Assembly (NCBI RefSeq): GCF_902459465.1
Contig: NC_047062.1
Span: forward strand, 4,156,501 to 4,220,500
Length of the DNA stretch: 64,000 bases
Direction of reading: 5' to 3'
DNA from: Asterias rubens
Lineage: Eukaryota > Echinodermata > Asteroidea > Forcipulatida > Asteriidae
The position numbers were made by a program, and so were the translations under genes. Positions 48,401-58,719 of this stretch are shown here, piece by piece; within the stretch, counting starts at the first letter, position 1; every line of letters begins with the position of its first letter. The notes beneath the pieces were generated by a model. That model did no database searches. It saw only the letters and a list, made by a program, of their open reading frames with translations, and was not told the origin of the DNA.

Positions 48401-49274
48401 AGCCAGACACAAGCCGCGTTGCATTGTGGCAAGATGGGGGAACGACGGCGCATGCGCTGTGAAGCATTTCTGACAAAATATCAATTTTAAATTGCCTTAT
48501 AATCAAAATGCTCCACATCGCTCCACCAAACTGAATATACGAACGGACAAAGGAAACCATCACGTACATGATCCCCTAATTGAGCTTCTGGGAAAGGTCG
48601 GGAAAAGCCCCTAAAATCACACAAATATGAACCCATATTTCTCACAATATTTCCTTTGTCAAGAGAGACAAATATCCCCATTTCTTGCCACAGAAAAATC
48701 GGATTGCGACGATCAAACCATCAAAAGATTCAGCTCTTTTTGTAGAATTACATGGAAAACATGGCGCACGTAAACACCCTAAACACCCTAAACACAGCTA
48801 CGTTGGTGTGTTCGAATTTAGTAACTCCAGTGTAATATAGTAATATCAGAGCTCGATTCTCGCTGTGTGAAGCGCGGCAAGAGACATGTGATTAAAGATT
48901 GGTTTGTAACAATGGTTTGTGAATACCCTGGCGGGCCGTTCGAACTCCTTCTCTTCCTTCCTCCATGGTATATTACCGCAAACTGATTATGTATTGATAT
49001 TTCATCATGCTCACCTTCGAATTTCAACATAATTTCAATTCAGGCAGCTAATTCTCCAATATTATTCATTCACAATTTGTCTACAGGGTTTAACGTCTAC
49101 AGCGCATTGAAGCACGAAACATTGGTCTTAACAGTAGATGCCTTGGAGTTCCTTGAAGACAGATTGCTATACTTCACTCGATGTTACAGAAAGAAAGACA
49201 TCACAGACAACCGGAAGATTATGTTGACACAGCTGAAGAAATCGCAACCCTCAACAAAAATCATTCAAAATTAA
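39424..49274 (+). CDS. MRPL4: mitochondrial ribosomal protein uL4m
   Basis: Nine exons join in phase: 39424-39510, 41315-41402, 42345-42522, 44293-44344, 45148-45265, 45862-46019, 47014-47072, 47905-47984 and 49087-49274, giving 335 aa (human 311). This is the large-subunit protein uL4 of the mitochondrial ribosome, lining the exit tunnel. Exon 1 encodes a mitochondrial presequence ([20 protein letters not shown]); the start is the first of two adjacent ATGs. Exon 3 holds [16 protein letters not shown]. Exon 5 has the uL4 loop [19 protein letters not shown] and SPIWRKGG, which inserts into rRNA. Exon 6 has [13 protein letters not shown] and [19 protein letters not shown]. The last exon has [20 protein letters not shown], conserved at the uL4m C-terminus. 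Introns carry many repeats. Confidence 0.96.
40207..41101. mobile_element. ~0.9 kb foldback element made of GATCG minisatellite
   Basis: Left arm 40207-40590 begins GACTATGTTGGCGC. The right arm 40740-41101 ends in the inverse (GCGCCCAACAACTATATGG). Arms share GGTCAATCTG, AACCGATCG, CTGCGCTATTGAAA and GGTCGCGCAGCAATCGGTCG. Inner parts are tandem CAATCGGTCGATCGCGCAA units on both sides and TGCAGGAATGG units near the centre. The ~150 bp spacer has TGACGTCA. It is in MRPL4 intron 1, and its open frames ([11 protein letters not shown]) are repeat translations. Confidence 0.88.
41838..42203 (+). mobile_element. TTAA MITE, diverged copy 5
   Basis: It begins TTAAAGGGAAGGTACACGTT and ends with inverted AATAACCAAACGTA. 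The interior matches the main family (ATAGTATAAAACATTGTGAG). MRPL4 intron 2. Confidence 0.8.
42273..42330 (-). repeat. repeat fragment with GGTTGAAACGTCAGGCCATT
   Basis: Inverted copy of the fragment at 23288. It ends about 15 bases before MRPL4 exon 3 (acceptor 42344). Confidence 0.65.
42805..43190 (+). mobile_element. tRNA-headed SINE with an internal 13-bp tandem expansion
   Basis: The head GTGTATCATGGCCGAGCGAT and CAAGCTCTGGTGTTTCTGAC lead into about 11 copies of TTGAGTACCAGTC (42871-43018). The SINE body then resumes with CTTAAGCTAAGCACCTGACC, CCTTTCGGATGGGACATAAG and TACTGCACGTAAAAGAACCC. Confidence 0.88.
43231..43606. mobile_element. 376-bp TTAA foldback MITE
   Basis: The ends TTAAAGGAACACGTTGCCTT / AAGGCAACGTGTTCCCTTAA are nearly perfect, and symmetry runs to the centre (GGCCATTTATGGGAGTCAAA / TTTGACTTTCATAAATGGCC). 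Open frames on both strands look alike because of this symmetry. Confidence 0.93.
43787..44068. mobile_element. hAT-like 282-bp MITE
   Basis: It starts CAGGGGTCGAAA and ends with the inverse TTTCGACCCCTG. The 8-base flanks GTCAGTGA and GTCACTAA match at six positions, fitting a worn hAT target duplication. The interior has AGGGCTACT repeats. MRPL4 intron 3. Confidence 0.8.
45419..45804 (+). mobile_element. TTAA MITE copy 6
   Basis: TTAAAAGCAGTGGACACTAT at left, AGTGTCCAGTGTCTTTAA at right, typical interior. It ends 57 bases before MRPL4 exon 6. Confidence 0.92.
46330..46735 (+). mobile_element. LINE 3' end with reverse-transcriptase C-terminus
   Basis: An open frame (46374-46556) reads [20 protein letters not shown] and [20 protein letters not shown], the standard C-terminal end of CR1/L2-type reverse transcriptases. 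It is followed by AAGCGCATAGGGAC, GCGCTCTAAAAAA and a TTATTATTATTA tail. A truncated insertion in MRPL4 intron 6. Confidence 0.8.
47247..47690. mobile_element. tail-to-tail pair of tRNA-derived SINEs
   Basis: The left copy has GGTAGTCTAGTTGGTAAGAC (A-box) and GTGGGTTTGAATCCCACCCG (B-box). The right copy is its inverse to about 165 bp, sharing GTACTGAGTATACAGTGCTA and CACACATCGGTGTATGGGTA. A ~75 bp spacer separates them. The right copy lacks the A-box half. Confidence 0.92.
48290..48967. repeat. foldback-like region with NRF1-type CGCATGCGC
   Basis: GGAGGAAGGAAGAGAAGG (48292) and CTCTTGCCGCGG (48339) mirror CCGCGCTTC-proximal GCGGCAAGAG (48873) and CCTTCTCTTCCTTCCTCC (48948). The centre has CGGCGCATGCGCTG and AAGATGGGGG. 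It lies in the last MRPL4 intron. Confidence 0.55.
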
Positions 49275-49537
49275 TAGCCTGCTTGTCTATCATTCTTTTA
49301 CATGGAACAGCTTTATTTTTTTCTTTTGTTAAAAAACCTATGCAACCGAACAGAGGTAGTTTGCTAGTATTTTTAAGACGGAAACATTTCTGGAGAGTTT
49401 GGAAAAAAGTGAGCGGTCAGGTTGAATCTGATCCGTTTTTTTATATTCAACTAATCATTGTGATTTTAACATCAGGCCAGTGAATGCACAACCAGACAAG
49501 ACCAATAGTCTTGTGTGTGTTTTCAATTAAGGGAATC

Positions 49538-50000
49538 AATGTGTGGTGAAGAGGTTTTCAACTAGTGGTTTAATCCCAACAAAACCACTAGTTGAAAACC
49601 GATTCAACACTTTGATTCCAATTCATAAATACTGTTCGGTCAAAAAAAACAACACTTTTTGGTCAAAAAGTAAAATAAATGCAAAAATTGTAATTCTTCA
49701 ATGATTTCTTTCAACACAACACCCCTCCAGCTATGAAATGGTAAAGCCCTCCGCCGCCCTCGGGTAAACAACTCCTTAAAAGGGAATGCTGTGCGCGTCG
49801 CGCGATGTGGCACAACTGTTTCAGCCAATGCTCTCGACCAATAGGAATGAAGAAACTGTCTTATAAGAACAGGTGCAAGCTCGCGTGTCACGCCCATGCT
49901 TCAGCACTTTTTACTGGTCATAAACAAAGGGTTATACACACCCACGCGCTCTCCACCAATAGGAATAGTGAAACTGTCTGAGGTATTTATGAATGAAGTT
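49538..50000. mobile_element. long repeat R2, partner of R1
   Basis: It repeats 32781-33320 without the internal palindrome: here AATCCCAACAAAACCACTAG joins directly. It starts about 260 bases after the MRPL4 stop. An AATAAA follows at about 50127. Confidence 0.85.
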
Positions 50001-50268
50001 TTAATGACTCTGTCCTTGCTGTGTCGTAGAGTTAAACATGATAAAACAATATTTTCAAAAAGTGACTTTGACTCTGGTAAATATCTTTCAATCATGACAA
50101 ATCTTCTTTTATAGTGCTTGTTCCAATAAAAGAATCAAACAGAACTGTTCCTATAATTCTTGCAAGTTGGCGAATTCCACATGCGCAGCATTTATGGTGT
50201 AAGTTGTGCCATAAACTTTGCGAAAGTAGACTTACGCAGTTGTGTAAAGTTTCTTGCAATTAGCTGCC

Positions 50269-50509
50269 GGGCTCAATTTCATAGAGCTGCTAAGCACAAA
50301 AATTTGCTTAGCATGAAATTTCTTCCTTGATAAAAACAGGATTACCAACCAAATTTTCAATTTTGCATATTGTTTGTTACTGGTATTCAGCTGTTGTTTG
50401 CTTATCCTGCAAATCATGTGAAAATTTGGTTGGTAATCCTGTTTTTATCAAGGAAGAAATTTCATGCTAAGCAAATTTTTGTGCTTAGCATCTCTATGAA
50501 ATTGGGCCC
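50269..50509. mobile_element. foldback MITE, GGGCCCAATTTCAT family, copy 3
   Basis: Best-preserved copy: arms with CATAGAGCTGCTAAGCACAA, CTTAGCATGAAATTTCTTCC and GATTACCAACCAAATTTTCA, all mirrored. Confidence 0.92.
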
Positions 50510-51084
50510 TGGTCTGGTAATAACATTTTAAGCTACAAGGCCTGCAGTCTTGTGGAATTAACCCCTATAGTTTACCCCAGCATGCAAACGTGTATCGTAT
50601 CAAGCTAAACCTACACCTCGATGACTTGAACCATCAGAGCTCCAGTCTGGTGCACTAAAACCCCGTTAGCTATTGGATTGAATTGTGCTAGAAAATGTGG
50701 GGAGAACTCGGACAGAAGGAAATACTAAAGTTGAGACACAGTACACTTTATAAAAATATTGGCTGCAGATTATTTTAATGGCAATCATTCCAAAAATAAA
50801 TTTATATTAGAAAAAAAATTACACAAACTGAAAACCAAGCAAGCTGATATACAAGTATTACTTTTATTAAATCCATTTTACCGATTTTATTATAAAAACA
50901 AAAGTCATTGTGAATAATTGTTTGTAAGAGCGCTTTATACATGTAAATGCCTTTGTAGTATAGTATAGGACCATTACAATGTTCTGCCATGTGATATGAC
51001 TTCTATCGTATTTTGTTTTCCTCAAAATGTTGTTCCCCAAAATTAGGCTTAGGTTCTCACAGGGGCGGTTACCAGAAAAATTGC

Positions 51085-51475
51085 TTAAAGGCAGTGCACA
51101 ATTTCATTAATTGCCAAAGACAAGTATCCTCACTTGTTGTATCCCAACATATGCATACAAATACAAACCTTCCAAAATTGAGGCACAATTATTCATCAAA
51201 GTTGCAAGAAAATAACGAAAGACAATATACCCTTGTTGCATAGAATTGTGTGCTTTCAATGCCTTAGAAAGCCTTCACTACTGATTCAAAAGTTTCTTGT
51301 TTCTCACAATGTTACAGAACATTAACAGCTCTCAAGTGCTCTTTACCATATCATTTGTCGATTGTCATTTTCTTAAATGTGAGATTTACCAAATGGAAAC
51401 ATTTCTTATTATTAATTTATATTGCAAAATCTACATAACTAGAGAGCTAAGCATTTTTAAATGAAATTGTCACCA
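51085..51475 (-). mobile_element. TTAA MITE, diverged inverted copy 7
   Basis: It starts TTAAAGGCAGTGCACAATTT, then GCCAAAGACAAGTATCCTCA and reversed interior (GAAAGACAATATACCCTTGT). The far end is uncertain. Confidence 0.6.
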
Positions 51476-52129
51476 ATGATGTAAAGATTGCGCACTGATT
51501 TTGATTTGGATAATGAAGAAGGCGGGGCTCTCATAGACTGGATGATTCCACGGTTGCACTATCTGTTTTTATCTGAAGACGTCCAAACCAAGCTATGGTC
51601 ACAGTGAAAGAGAATAAAAAGTAAATGAAAATGATTGTTAATTGTATGTGTTTTGTTGAGTATTATATCTGTATCTGTGTATCTGTTGGATACTTCAATC
51701 AAACTCCACCAAGGGATATATAGTTGCAGGCGCATGGTGGCTAGCTGTACAATAATTACATTTATATAGAGTTGAAGACATTTGCACCCTTTGGAATCTA
51801 CTGAAGTAGCATCCCTGACATCTGTGAGTTTCACTCGGTTGTTCTTAAAGCCACATACTCTATCGTGCATTCTGTTGCTACCTTGGCAAAACTTGTTCTG
51901 TTTGGTAATGGCACGCCAAATTTGTGCAATACACAGGATCACTAACTTGACAACATTTTACAAGGACAGTGGATAATAAGTGCTATGCTGTCTGATGCAG
52001 TAGTTTTTGCTAGTACGGTCGTACCTTCATAACACTTCTATTTTTGATTTGTGTGATAAATACAAAGAAAGAGGCGGAATTATGAGGAGAAAGAAACAGT
52101 TAAGAGGGCAGAGAGATGGAGACTAGTAA

Positions 52130-52262
52130 ATAAGGTTCTGAGTGTAAAAAAAACACTAGGTGCAGCTGGACCAATGATTTGGAACAATTTGGGAATCTGT
52201 TAGTATATCTCTATTTCGTTACGCTCTAAAGTCTCACATCTATGTTAATTTTTGTTTTAGTG
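52130..52262 (+). mobile_element. possible LINE reverse-transcriptase C-terminal remnant
   Basis: Reads LGAAGPMIWNNLGI then, in another frame, FRYALKSHIYVNF, resembling the WN.LP..FK..LK end seen at 46330. Broken and short. Confidence 0.4.
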
Positions 52263-52786
52263 TTTAGATATTTATTTCAATATTGGCAACAACAAACAAA
52301 AGCATCAAATGCTATTCAAGCGATATACAGTCTACAGAATTGAAACATAATTATAACATGGCTAAAGATACTCCGTTAAGTTATTACCAACATGCAGGGA
52401 AAATTTGAAGCATAGTGCTTTTTTAAAATTTACCCTGGGAAAGGGTGCGCTATGATCTAAATGGAATAGTGCCAAGTAAATTTTAATTGTGATGTTGATG
52501 TTAGTAAGGAAGACTCTTTATGTGAGGTCTCAAAAGGATGCGCCTTGTAAAAAATTGAAAGCTTACGCCACTGAAAATTCATCCACTGGACCTATAAGAC
52601 CTGCAGCTGATTTCATGAAACCTTACGCAACTGCGTTGGTTTTAAAGTAACATAGCACAGATTGAATAGCGGAAAAGACGTAAATTATGTAAAGAGACAG
52701 AGAACAGATCTTTCAGCACATTGTTCTAGAGAGGTTGTGTTTTGAGCAAACCTTTAAAGCAAGAGCTGTGATGAGTGGGTGAGACG

Positions 52787-55700
52787 TTATGTATCACCAT
52801 GAACTGAGGCTTCTTTACCTTCCCCTGATGCTCCGGATGGACTGTATCTTGCGCTTCCCTTCTGAAGATCTCGAACCCACCTTTAAAGTGAAGGTATCAG
52901 ATTGGTAATCACTCTTAACATTAATGGCAGTTAATAACTATTGGTTAAAAGCCTACAGCAGCTTTTGACAAAGTTGACATTGAGTTAACCATAGTGCGCA
53001 CTCGAACATGCTCAATGTTATATCTTGATTTGAAAATTTGTTTGGGGTGTTGAGAGTAACTTACAACATCAACAGCATTGGTATGATCAATAAAACGGCC
53101 ATGACGATGAAGACGAAACCGCCACCGACGATATCCTTGGTGTTGCTGTACAGTGCATTGAACAGCGCTGATGAGAGGAACGTTGTCATGGTTTCCATGG
53201 CTCCAGTTAGGGAAAACATTCCACCTAGAATTGGGACGACAACATTCAAAAGTGATTCAATAGTATCTTAGAGAGCAAGAATTTCGCCAGGGAATTTCTT
53301 GGCTCTGGTCTGATTCTGCAACTAATAAGAAGTGCCAAAGCAGGCCTGGAATTTTATTTTTCAAAAGGGTGAGGCCATTTTCATTTTGCAAAAGGCACTT
53401 CCATTGGAAAATCTTTAAGGCAATAAAGGGGCATCAAGGCCAAGACCATGGGCGACAGAGGCCATGGACTCTGTGGCCTGCATGTAATTCTAGGCCTGCC
53501 CAAAGGAACAATAGATGCATCACGACTGAGGCATCAAGATTTATGTAATTCAAATTGGACGGCACTGTGTGCACATTTGTACAGCTCACTGCATTTTGTA
53601 TCTGTATTTTTGTTGTTGAATATACAGTGTTTTTCAAGTTTACTTTTCTGATTATTAATTTGATTGAAGCTTTCCCTGCGATGCCTTTTTTCAGTTCTGA
53701 TTCACTGGGCCTTTTAAAGGCAGTGGACACTATTGGTATGTTACTCAAAATAATTATTAGCATAAAACCTTACTTGGTAACGAGTAACAGGGAGAGGTAT
53801 ACAACACTGTGAGAACTGGCTCCCTCTGAAGTGGTGTAGTTTTCGAGAAAGAAATAATTTTCCGCAAATTTGATTTCGAGACCTCAGATTTAGAATTTGA
53901 GGTCTCGAAATCAAGCATCCGAAAGCACACAACTTTTTGTGACAAGGGTGTTTTTTCTTTCATTATTATATCACAACTTCGACGACCGATTGAGCTCAAA
54001 TTTTCACAGGTTTGTTATTTTATGTATATGTTGAGATACACTAAGTGAGAAGATAAGTCTTTGACAATTACCAAAAGTGTCCAGTGTCTTTAAGTGTAAA
54101 TTTTGTCTTTATTCCAACTGAAAAGAGAACACAGTGAAATAAAAAACACCCTTATCACACAAAGTTGTGTGCTTTCAGATGCTTGATTTCGAGAAATCTA
54201 AACCTCAAAATCTACTTCTGAGGTCTCAAAATCAAATACCTGGAAAATTACTTCTGTCTCCAAAACTACATTACTTCAGAGGGAGCCATTCTCGCAATGT
54301 TTTATTCTATCAACAGCTCCCTATTACTCCTTACCAAGTAAGGTTGTATGCTAATAATTATTTTGAGTAATTACCAGTGTCCACTGCCTTTAACTTACCT
54401 TGTTCATTGGTGCCAACATTCTTGGAGAGAAGGGATCTTGTAATGGCTGCTGGGATACCAGCCGGTGCGTACAGAATGGTCACTAAAGATGAACAAAAAA
54501 CAAATGTTATAAAAGATAAGATGTTATATAGATAAACCGTTAATAAGAATTCAATGCCCGATTGGGCTTTAAAAGTTTCATAGGTTTTGTTATTTCCTGT
54601 TTGACATCTACCAATGTAACAGCTGTGCTTTAACCCCCACCCCCCAAATAAGAATTTTGTTTACAAATAAAATAACAACACAACAACAACACTCCCCCCC
54701 CCAAGAACAACACCCCCCCAAAAAAAATAAAACCCACAACACCACCAAAATCCAATGCTGTCATGTGACTATACCTCAGACTGTAATGAATAAGTACATG
54801 ATGGTGGTTACTTACATCTTACCCCAAAAGAACACAACCTAAAAAACAGAAAAAATTCTTGTAAACATTTCCAATGCTCTCCGAGAAATCTAAAAGAACT
54901 TACTCAAGAAAACCGTTGTAGTGTCTCTAGCGAAGGCGATCATGATCATAGAACCACTGCGGAACAGGAAAGCAACGATGGCTATGACTGTGTCATGCAG
55001 CGGGGTCAATCTCAGTAGAGGCATCCCAATCATTAGCGTCAAAGCAGCTACACCACTCTTAAGTCCCTGATAAAAACCTAAAGGATTTCATAACGACATC
55101 GAGAGGAGAGTCAATACTAAAATAACTTGATTCAAGATCTTAGAAAATAAGTTGAAATGATGGAATTGCAACAGTGGTGGATTAAGAGTTAGGATGAGTA
55201 ACTTAGGACTTAAGTTTCTAATATCTCCAAGGACAAGTCATAAGTTTAGCGCTTTGTGAAATCGACCCCTGGAGTTTTAAGCTTCAAGGAGCTTACATAG
55301 GAGAACAGTTTCAATAGTGGATACAAAAAAAAAATTTTTTTTTATCTGTGAACAAACCACCGGTACTGCATCTTTTCTGTCACCAGGAATACATGAAAAA
55401 TATAGTTTTGGGACTGAACTCCACACTCTGCTGATTTAGAAACACTAGAGCTTGAGTCCAGTGCGCTTGACCACTCGGCCATGACACACCCTGTCAATCA
55501 AAAGTGGTCAATTCCATGTATGACATACTTACCAACTGTTGAAGCATCAAAACCCAAGGGTGCTTTCTTGATGAACAATATGATGGTATCTCCGAATCCT
55601 TTGATGTAGAGATAAATAATGGAAACAATGTCAGTGTCACTATAGACTTTTCTTATAAACAAAACACAGATTTTTGAAAGGGCAAATCAGAAAACAGACC

Positions 55701-57560
55701 TAAAGGCAGTGGACACTATTTGTAACTACTCAAAATAATTATTATCATAAAACCTTTCTTGATTACAAGTAATGGGGAGAGGTTGATAGTATAAAACATT
55801 GTGAGAAATAGATCCCTCTGAAGTGAGGTAAGTTTCGAGAAAGAAGTAACTTTCCACGAATTTGATTTCGACACCTCAGATTTAGAATTTGAGGTCTCGA
55901 AATCAAGCATGTGAAAGCACACATCTTCGTGTGACCATGGTGCGACAAGGGTGTTTTTTTCTTTCATTAATATCTCACAACTTCGACGACCGATTGAGCA
56001 CAAGTTTTCAAAGTTTTGTTATTTTATGCATGTTGAGATACACCGAGTGAGAAGACTGGTCTTTGACAATTACCAATAGTGTCCATTGTCTTTAAAGTAA
56101 GAAGAATTGAATACATGTATGTCTGTTATACTTTGCGCACATTTACAATATTTCACTTACTCTCTCTGAAGTGAAAATGTACTCAAACTAACCACTTGAA
56201 AACATTTTAAATGCATTTGATTTACATTTTATATTAGACTGTGATTTCACTTCACAATGAGTTTAAAAGAATTTTATGCATAGTACAGTTGGGACATTTT
56301 GACGGTGTAATAACCATTGAAAGATTAACTTTTGACGCATATTGAAACTATAGATATTTCCAAATTGCCTTTACTGATTGAACAATGCCGACAGTAAAAT
56401 CAACTTAAATTACATAAAATAACAAATAAAATGATAAAAGCTGACAGTCCAAAACATTTTTTTTTTAAATCCAAAATTTGAACCTTCCTTTTCATGAAAA
56501 TGTGAGCCCGATGCTAAACCTCAAGTAGTTACTAATAATAATAATTATAATAATAATAATAAGACTTGTAATGCGCACATATCCACCCTGCTGGGTGTTC
56601 AAGGCGCAGTAATCAGTTACCTTCTCCAACAAGCTGCAGAATGAATAGACAGAATATCAACAGAACAATCTGTAGCCTCCCATAGTGTTCTCTTTTCTTG
56701 GTGAGAACTCTCAGTGCACTCTTCACATTCTCAAAGCGTACCAGCTCCTGGCAGATACCCTTTTGCGTATTATCTGGTCTTCCTAGCTCAGTCTCTACCT
56801 GACTGTCAATGTCATCAACGAGCACCCGACTATCGAGAGCACTGACTGCAGCCGTGCTGGACTCCCGTAGCCACAACACCGTGTAGAGAACTACAGCCAG
56901 GTTACAAGCGATGTAATAACCAAAGACTGCAATGTAGCCGACATGGTCTATGACGACACCACCGGTTATATGCCCGATGAAGCTACCAACAAACGTCATG
57001 GCTTCAAGGATTCCAAATCTCATAGTTCTGTTGTCTGCATTTGTCACGTCGCCTAGGTAGCTGAAAACAGCCGTGGTGAGGGTAGGGTAACTACCCGACA
57101 ATCCCATGAGAACGGTTGCCAATACAATATACCACGGCGATGATAATGTATACGTGGCAGAGAATATCATGACGATACCATTCATGATGGATCCAATAGT
57201 GGGAAGAATGATAGTGACTCGTCTCCCAACTCGATCGGACCACGCACCGAAAAACAGGGTACTTACAATTGACGACACAGTCAAGAACGCATTTATAATG
57301 ATCAGCCAGTTCGACACCGCCGTTTGTGTGTACTTTTCCATGTCTTTATGATGGGTGAGATTTTGACAGGCTGCGGTATTGTTGTACTCAATCTGGCAGA
57401 GTTTGAGATACATCAGCTGTATGAGGGCGCTGTACTGAAGGAAACTGCCCAACATGTAAAACAGCATGACTGGCTCGACTGTTAGATTCTGGCGGGTTTG
57501 GCGGCAGAACCACAAGATGGCATTGCCCACTTTTCGTGGGCAGGATGTAACATCTACCAT
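52787..57560 (-). CDS. SLC46 family transporter (PCFT/SLC46A-like)
   Basis: Six minus-strand exons join in phase: 57560-56621, 55646-55533, 55077-54904, 54482-54399, 53224-53065 and 52880-52787, giving 521 aa. SLC46 proteins are membrane carriers of folates or related solutes (SLC46A1 is the proton-coupled folate transporter). Seen: TVEPVMLFYMLG at 27-38 (the family N-terminal motif), two N-glycosylation sites in the first outer loop (N60, N67), the MFS loop GAWSDRVGRR with D109 and R113 at the same numbers as human PCFT's DxxGRR, and about 11-12 hydrophobic helices. A charged cytoplasmic loop spans about 225-275. The start is the ATG just after acceptor 57584, so a non-coding 5' exon lies upstream. 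The fifth exon would stop at once (TTG TAA) if its donor TT|GTAAGT were not used; splicing gives the tail LWVRDLQKGSARYS. Confidence 0.94.
53714..54093 (+). mobile_element. TTAA MITE copy 8
   Basis: TTAAAGGCAGTGGACACTAT at left, AAAGTGTCCAGTGTCTTTAA at right. In the SLC46-like intron between exons 54482-54399 and 53224-53065. Confidence 0.93.
54139..54393 (-). mobile_element. TTAA MITE copy 9, inverted and truncated
   Basis: Reversed interior from AACACCCTTATCACACAAAG to AGTGTCCACTGCCTTTAA. Its TTAA (54390-54393) touches the +6 base of the donor of SLC46 exon 54482-54399. It faces copy 8 across about 45 bases. Confidence 0.92.
55427..55492 (-). mobile_element. tRNA-headed SINE head only
   Basis: On the minus strand: GTGTGTCATGGCCGAGTGGT, CTCAAGCTCTAGTGTTTCTA and AGCAGAGTGTGGAGTTCAGT. 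It lies 41 bases from SLC46 exon 55646-55533. Confidence 0.7.
55700..56095 (+). mobile_element. TTAA MITE copy 10
   Basis: CTAAAGGCAGTGGACACTAT at left, AGTGTCCATTGTCTTTAA at right; inner GAGGTCTCGAAATCAAGCAT. It begins 54 bases upstream (minus sense) of SLC46 exon 55646-55533. Confidence 0.92.
56525..56608 (-). mobile_element. retroelement 3' tail with (ATT)n
   Basis: An AATAAT run then AAGACTTGTAATGCGCACAT and CCACCCTGCTGGGTGTTCAA. On the minus strand it is a short body ending in ATT repeats. It begins about 6-12 bases after the donor of the first SLC46 coding exon (56620). Confidence 0.65.
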
Positions 57561-58379
57561 GATGAAGGTGCTCAGTTGTACCTGGGTTAGACAGAGAGAA
57601 AAAAAATGTACATTCGTAAGAACAAAATTATCCACCATGACTGTGCAATTTATGCTAGTTAGACGTCTATGGAGACCCAGTAACTGGGGCGCTGTAGTGT
57701 ACTCCTTTTTTTAATTTGTCACTATCGGTTGTACTACGTGTAGCTAGAACTAGTAGTTGTACGACCGATAATGATCACATTTCGAAAAAAGGAGTACATC
57801 ACCCTAGTGGTGTAGTTTAAACACTAGGGTCTATACCTCTACTCTACTAAAATAAGAAGACAAAAACCACTGGACATGCTGGAGTTCAATTCAAGTCAGA
57901 ATTCAAGTCCTTTTTAACAAAAAAGCAATTGCCACCTTATTATATGTAATAAAACAATCCAAACAAATGGGCAAACAACCTAAATACTTGAAAGAGACAC
58001 CAACAATCATGACCATAGCCACCGAATCTGCCCATAGCCCGGTTCATACTTCCTGCGAATGCGATACAAATTTTGACGACACAATTCGCAATAAATAATT
58101 CGCAGCAGTTCAACTTTGTTCAACTCACTTGCGAATATCGCTGCGAAATTTATGTCTAATTCGCTTCGTATTCGCATTCGCAGGAAGGCTTTACACTGAG
58201 GACTGTCCCCCCCCCCCACCCCCTGCTCTTGTTCTTGATATTTTGTACTTGATATTTTTTACTGCACAACACGAAATCGCCTCAGTTGTGGCTGTTGACA
58301 AAAACATCCTAAATTCACAAAAAGAAAGTTTGTGCAGTATGTATTCTGAGCAGACATGTTAAGGATCCCATGTTAAAAT

Positions 58380-58700
58380 GCTTTAGCGACAATTACCTTG
58401 AACAAGAACCTAGAAAGCTACAAACGCCGTCAGAATCATCATGCAGATCACCCCAAACACCGGACCAAATTCCGACACCATCAAAAACTGTAGGTTGAAG
58501 TGCGCCCTCTCTGTCCATGATTCGTACACACACGGAATTGTACCCAATCAACCTTTTAGACATTTGAACGAACCATTGAAATGGTATCAGGCTAAATCGT
58601 GAGGATTGGGCAACGTCACGCGCGCGGTTGATACATAAGTTGAAAATAAACTTCATGCACAAAAACTTCACAAACTATTCTAGACAGTCTAGTACTAGGT
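58380..58700 (-). promoter_or_regulatory. candidate 5' non-coding exon of the SLC46-like gene
   Basis: On the minus strand GGTTCTTGTTCAAG is followed by GTAATTG, a usable donor at 58398. The region upstream is CpG-bearing (CGCGCGCGTGACG). Inferred because the coding start sits right after an acceptor. Confidence 0.35.
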
Positions 58701-58719
58701 ACAGATCTTTCGCTTCAAC

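Noticed and set aside
48099-48569. 156-aa minus-strand frame in the last MRPL4 intron
   Set aside because: No recognisable domain; it overlaps an inverted-repeat region.
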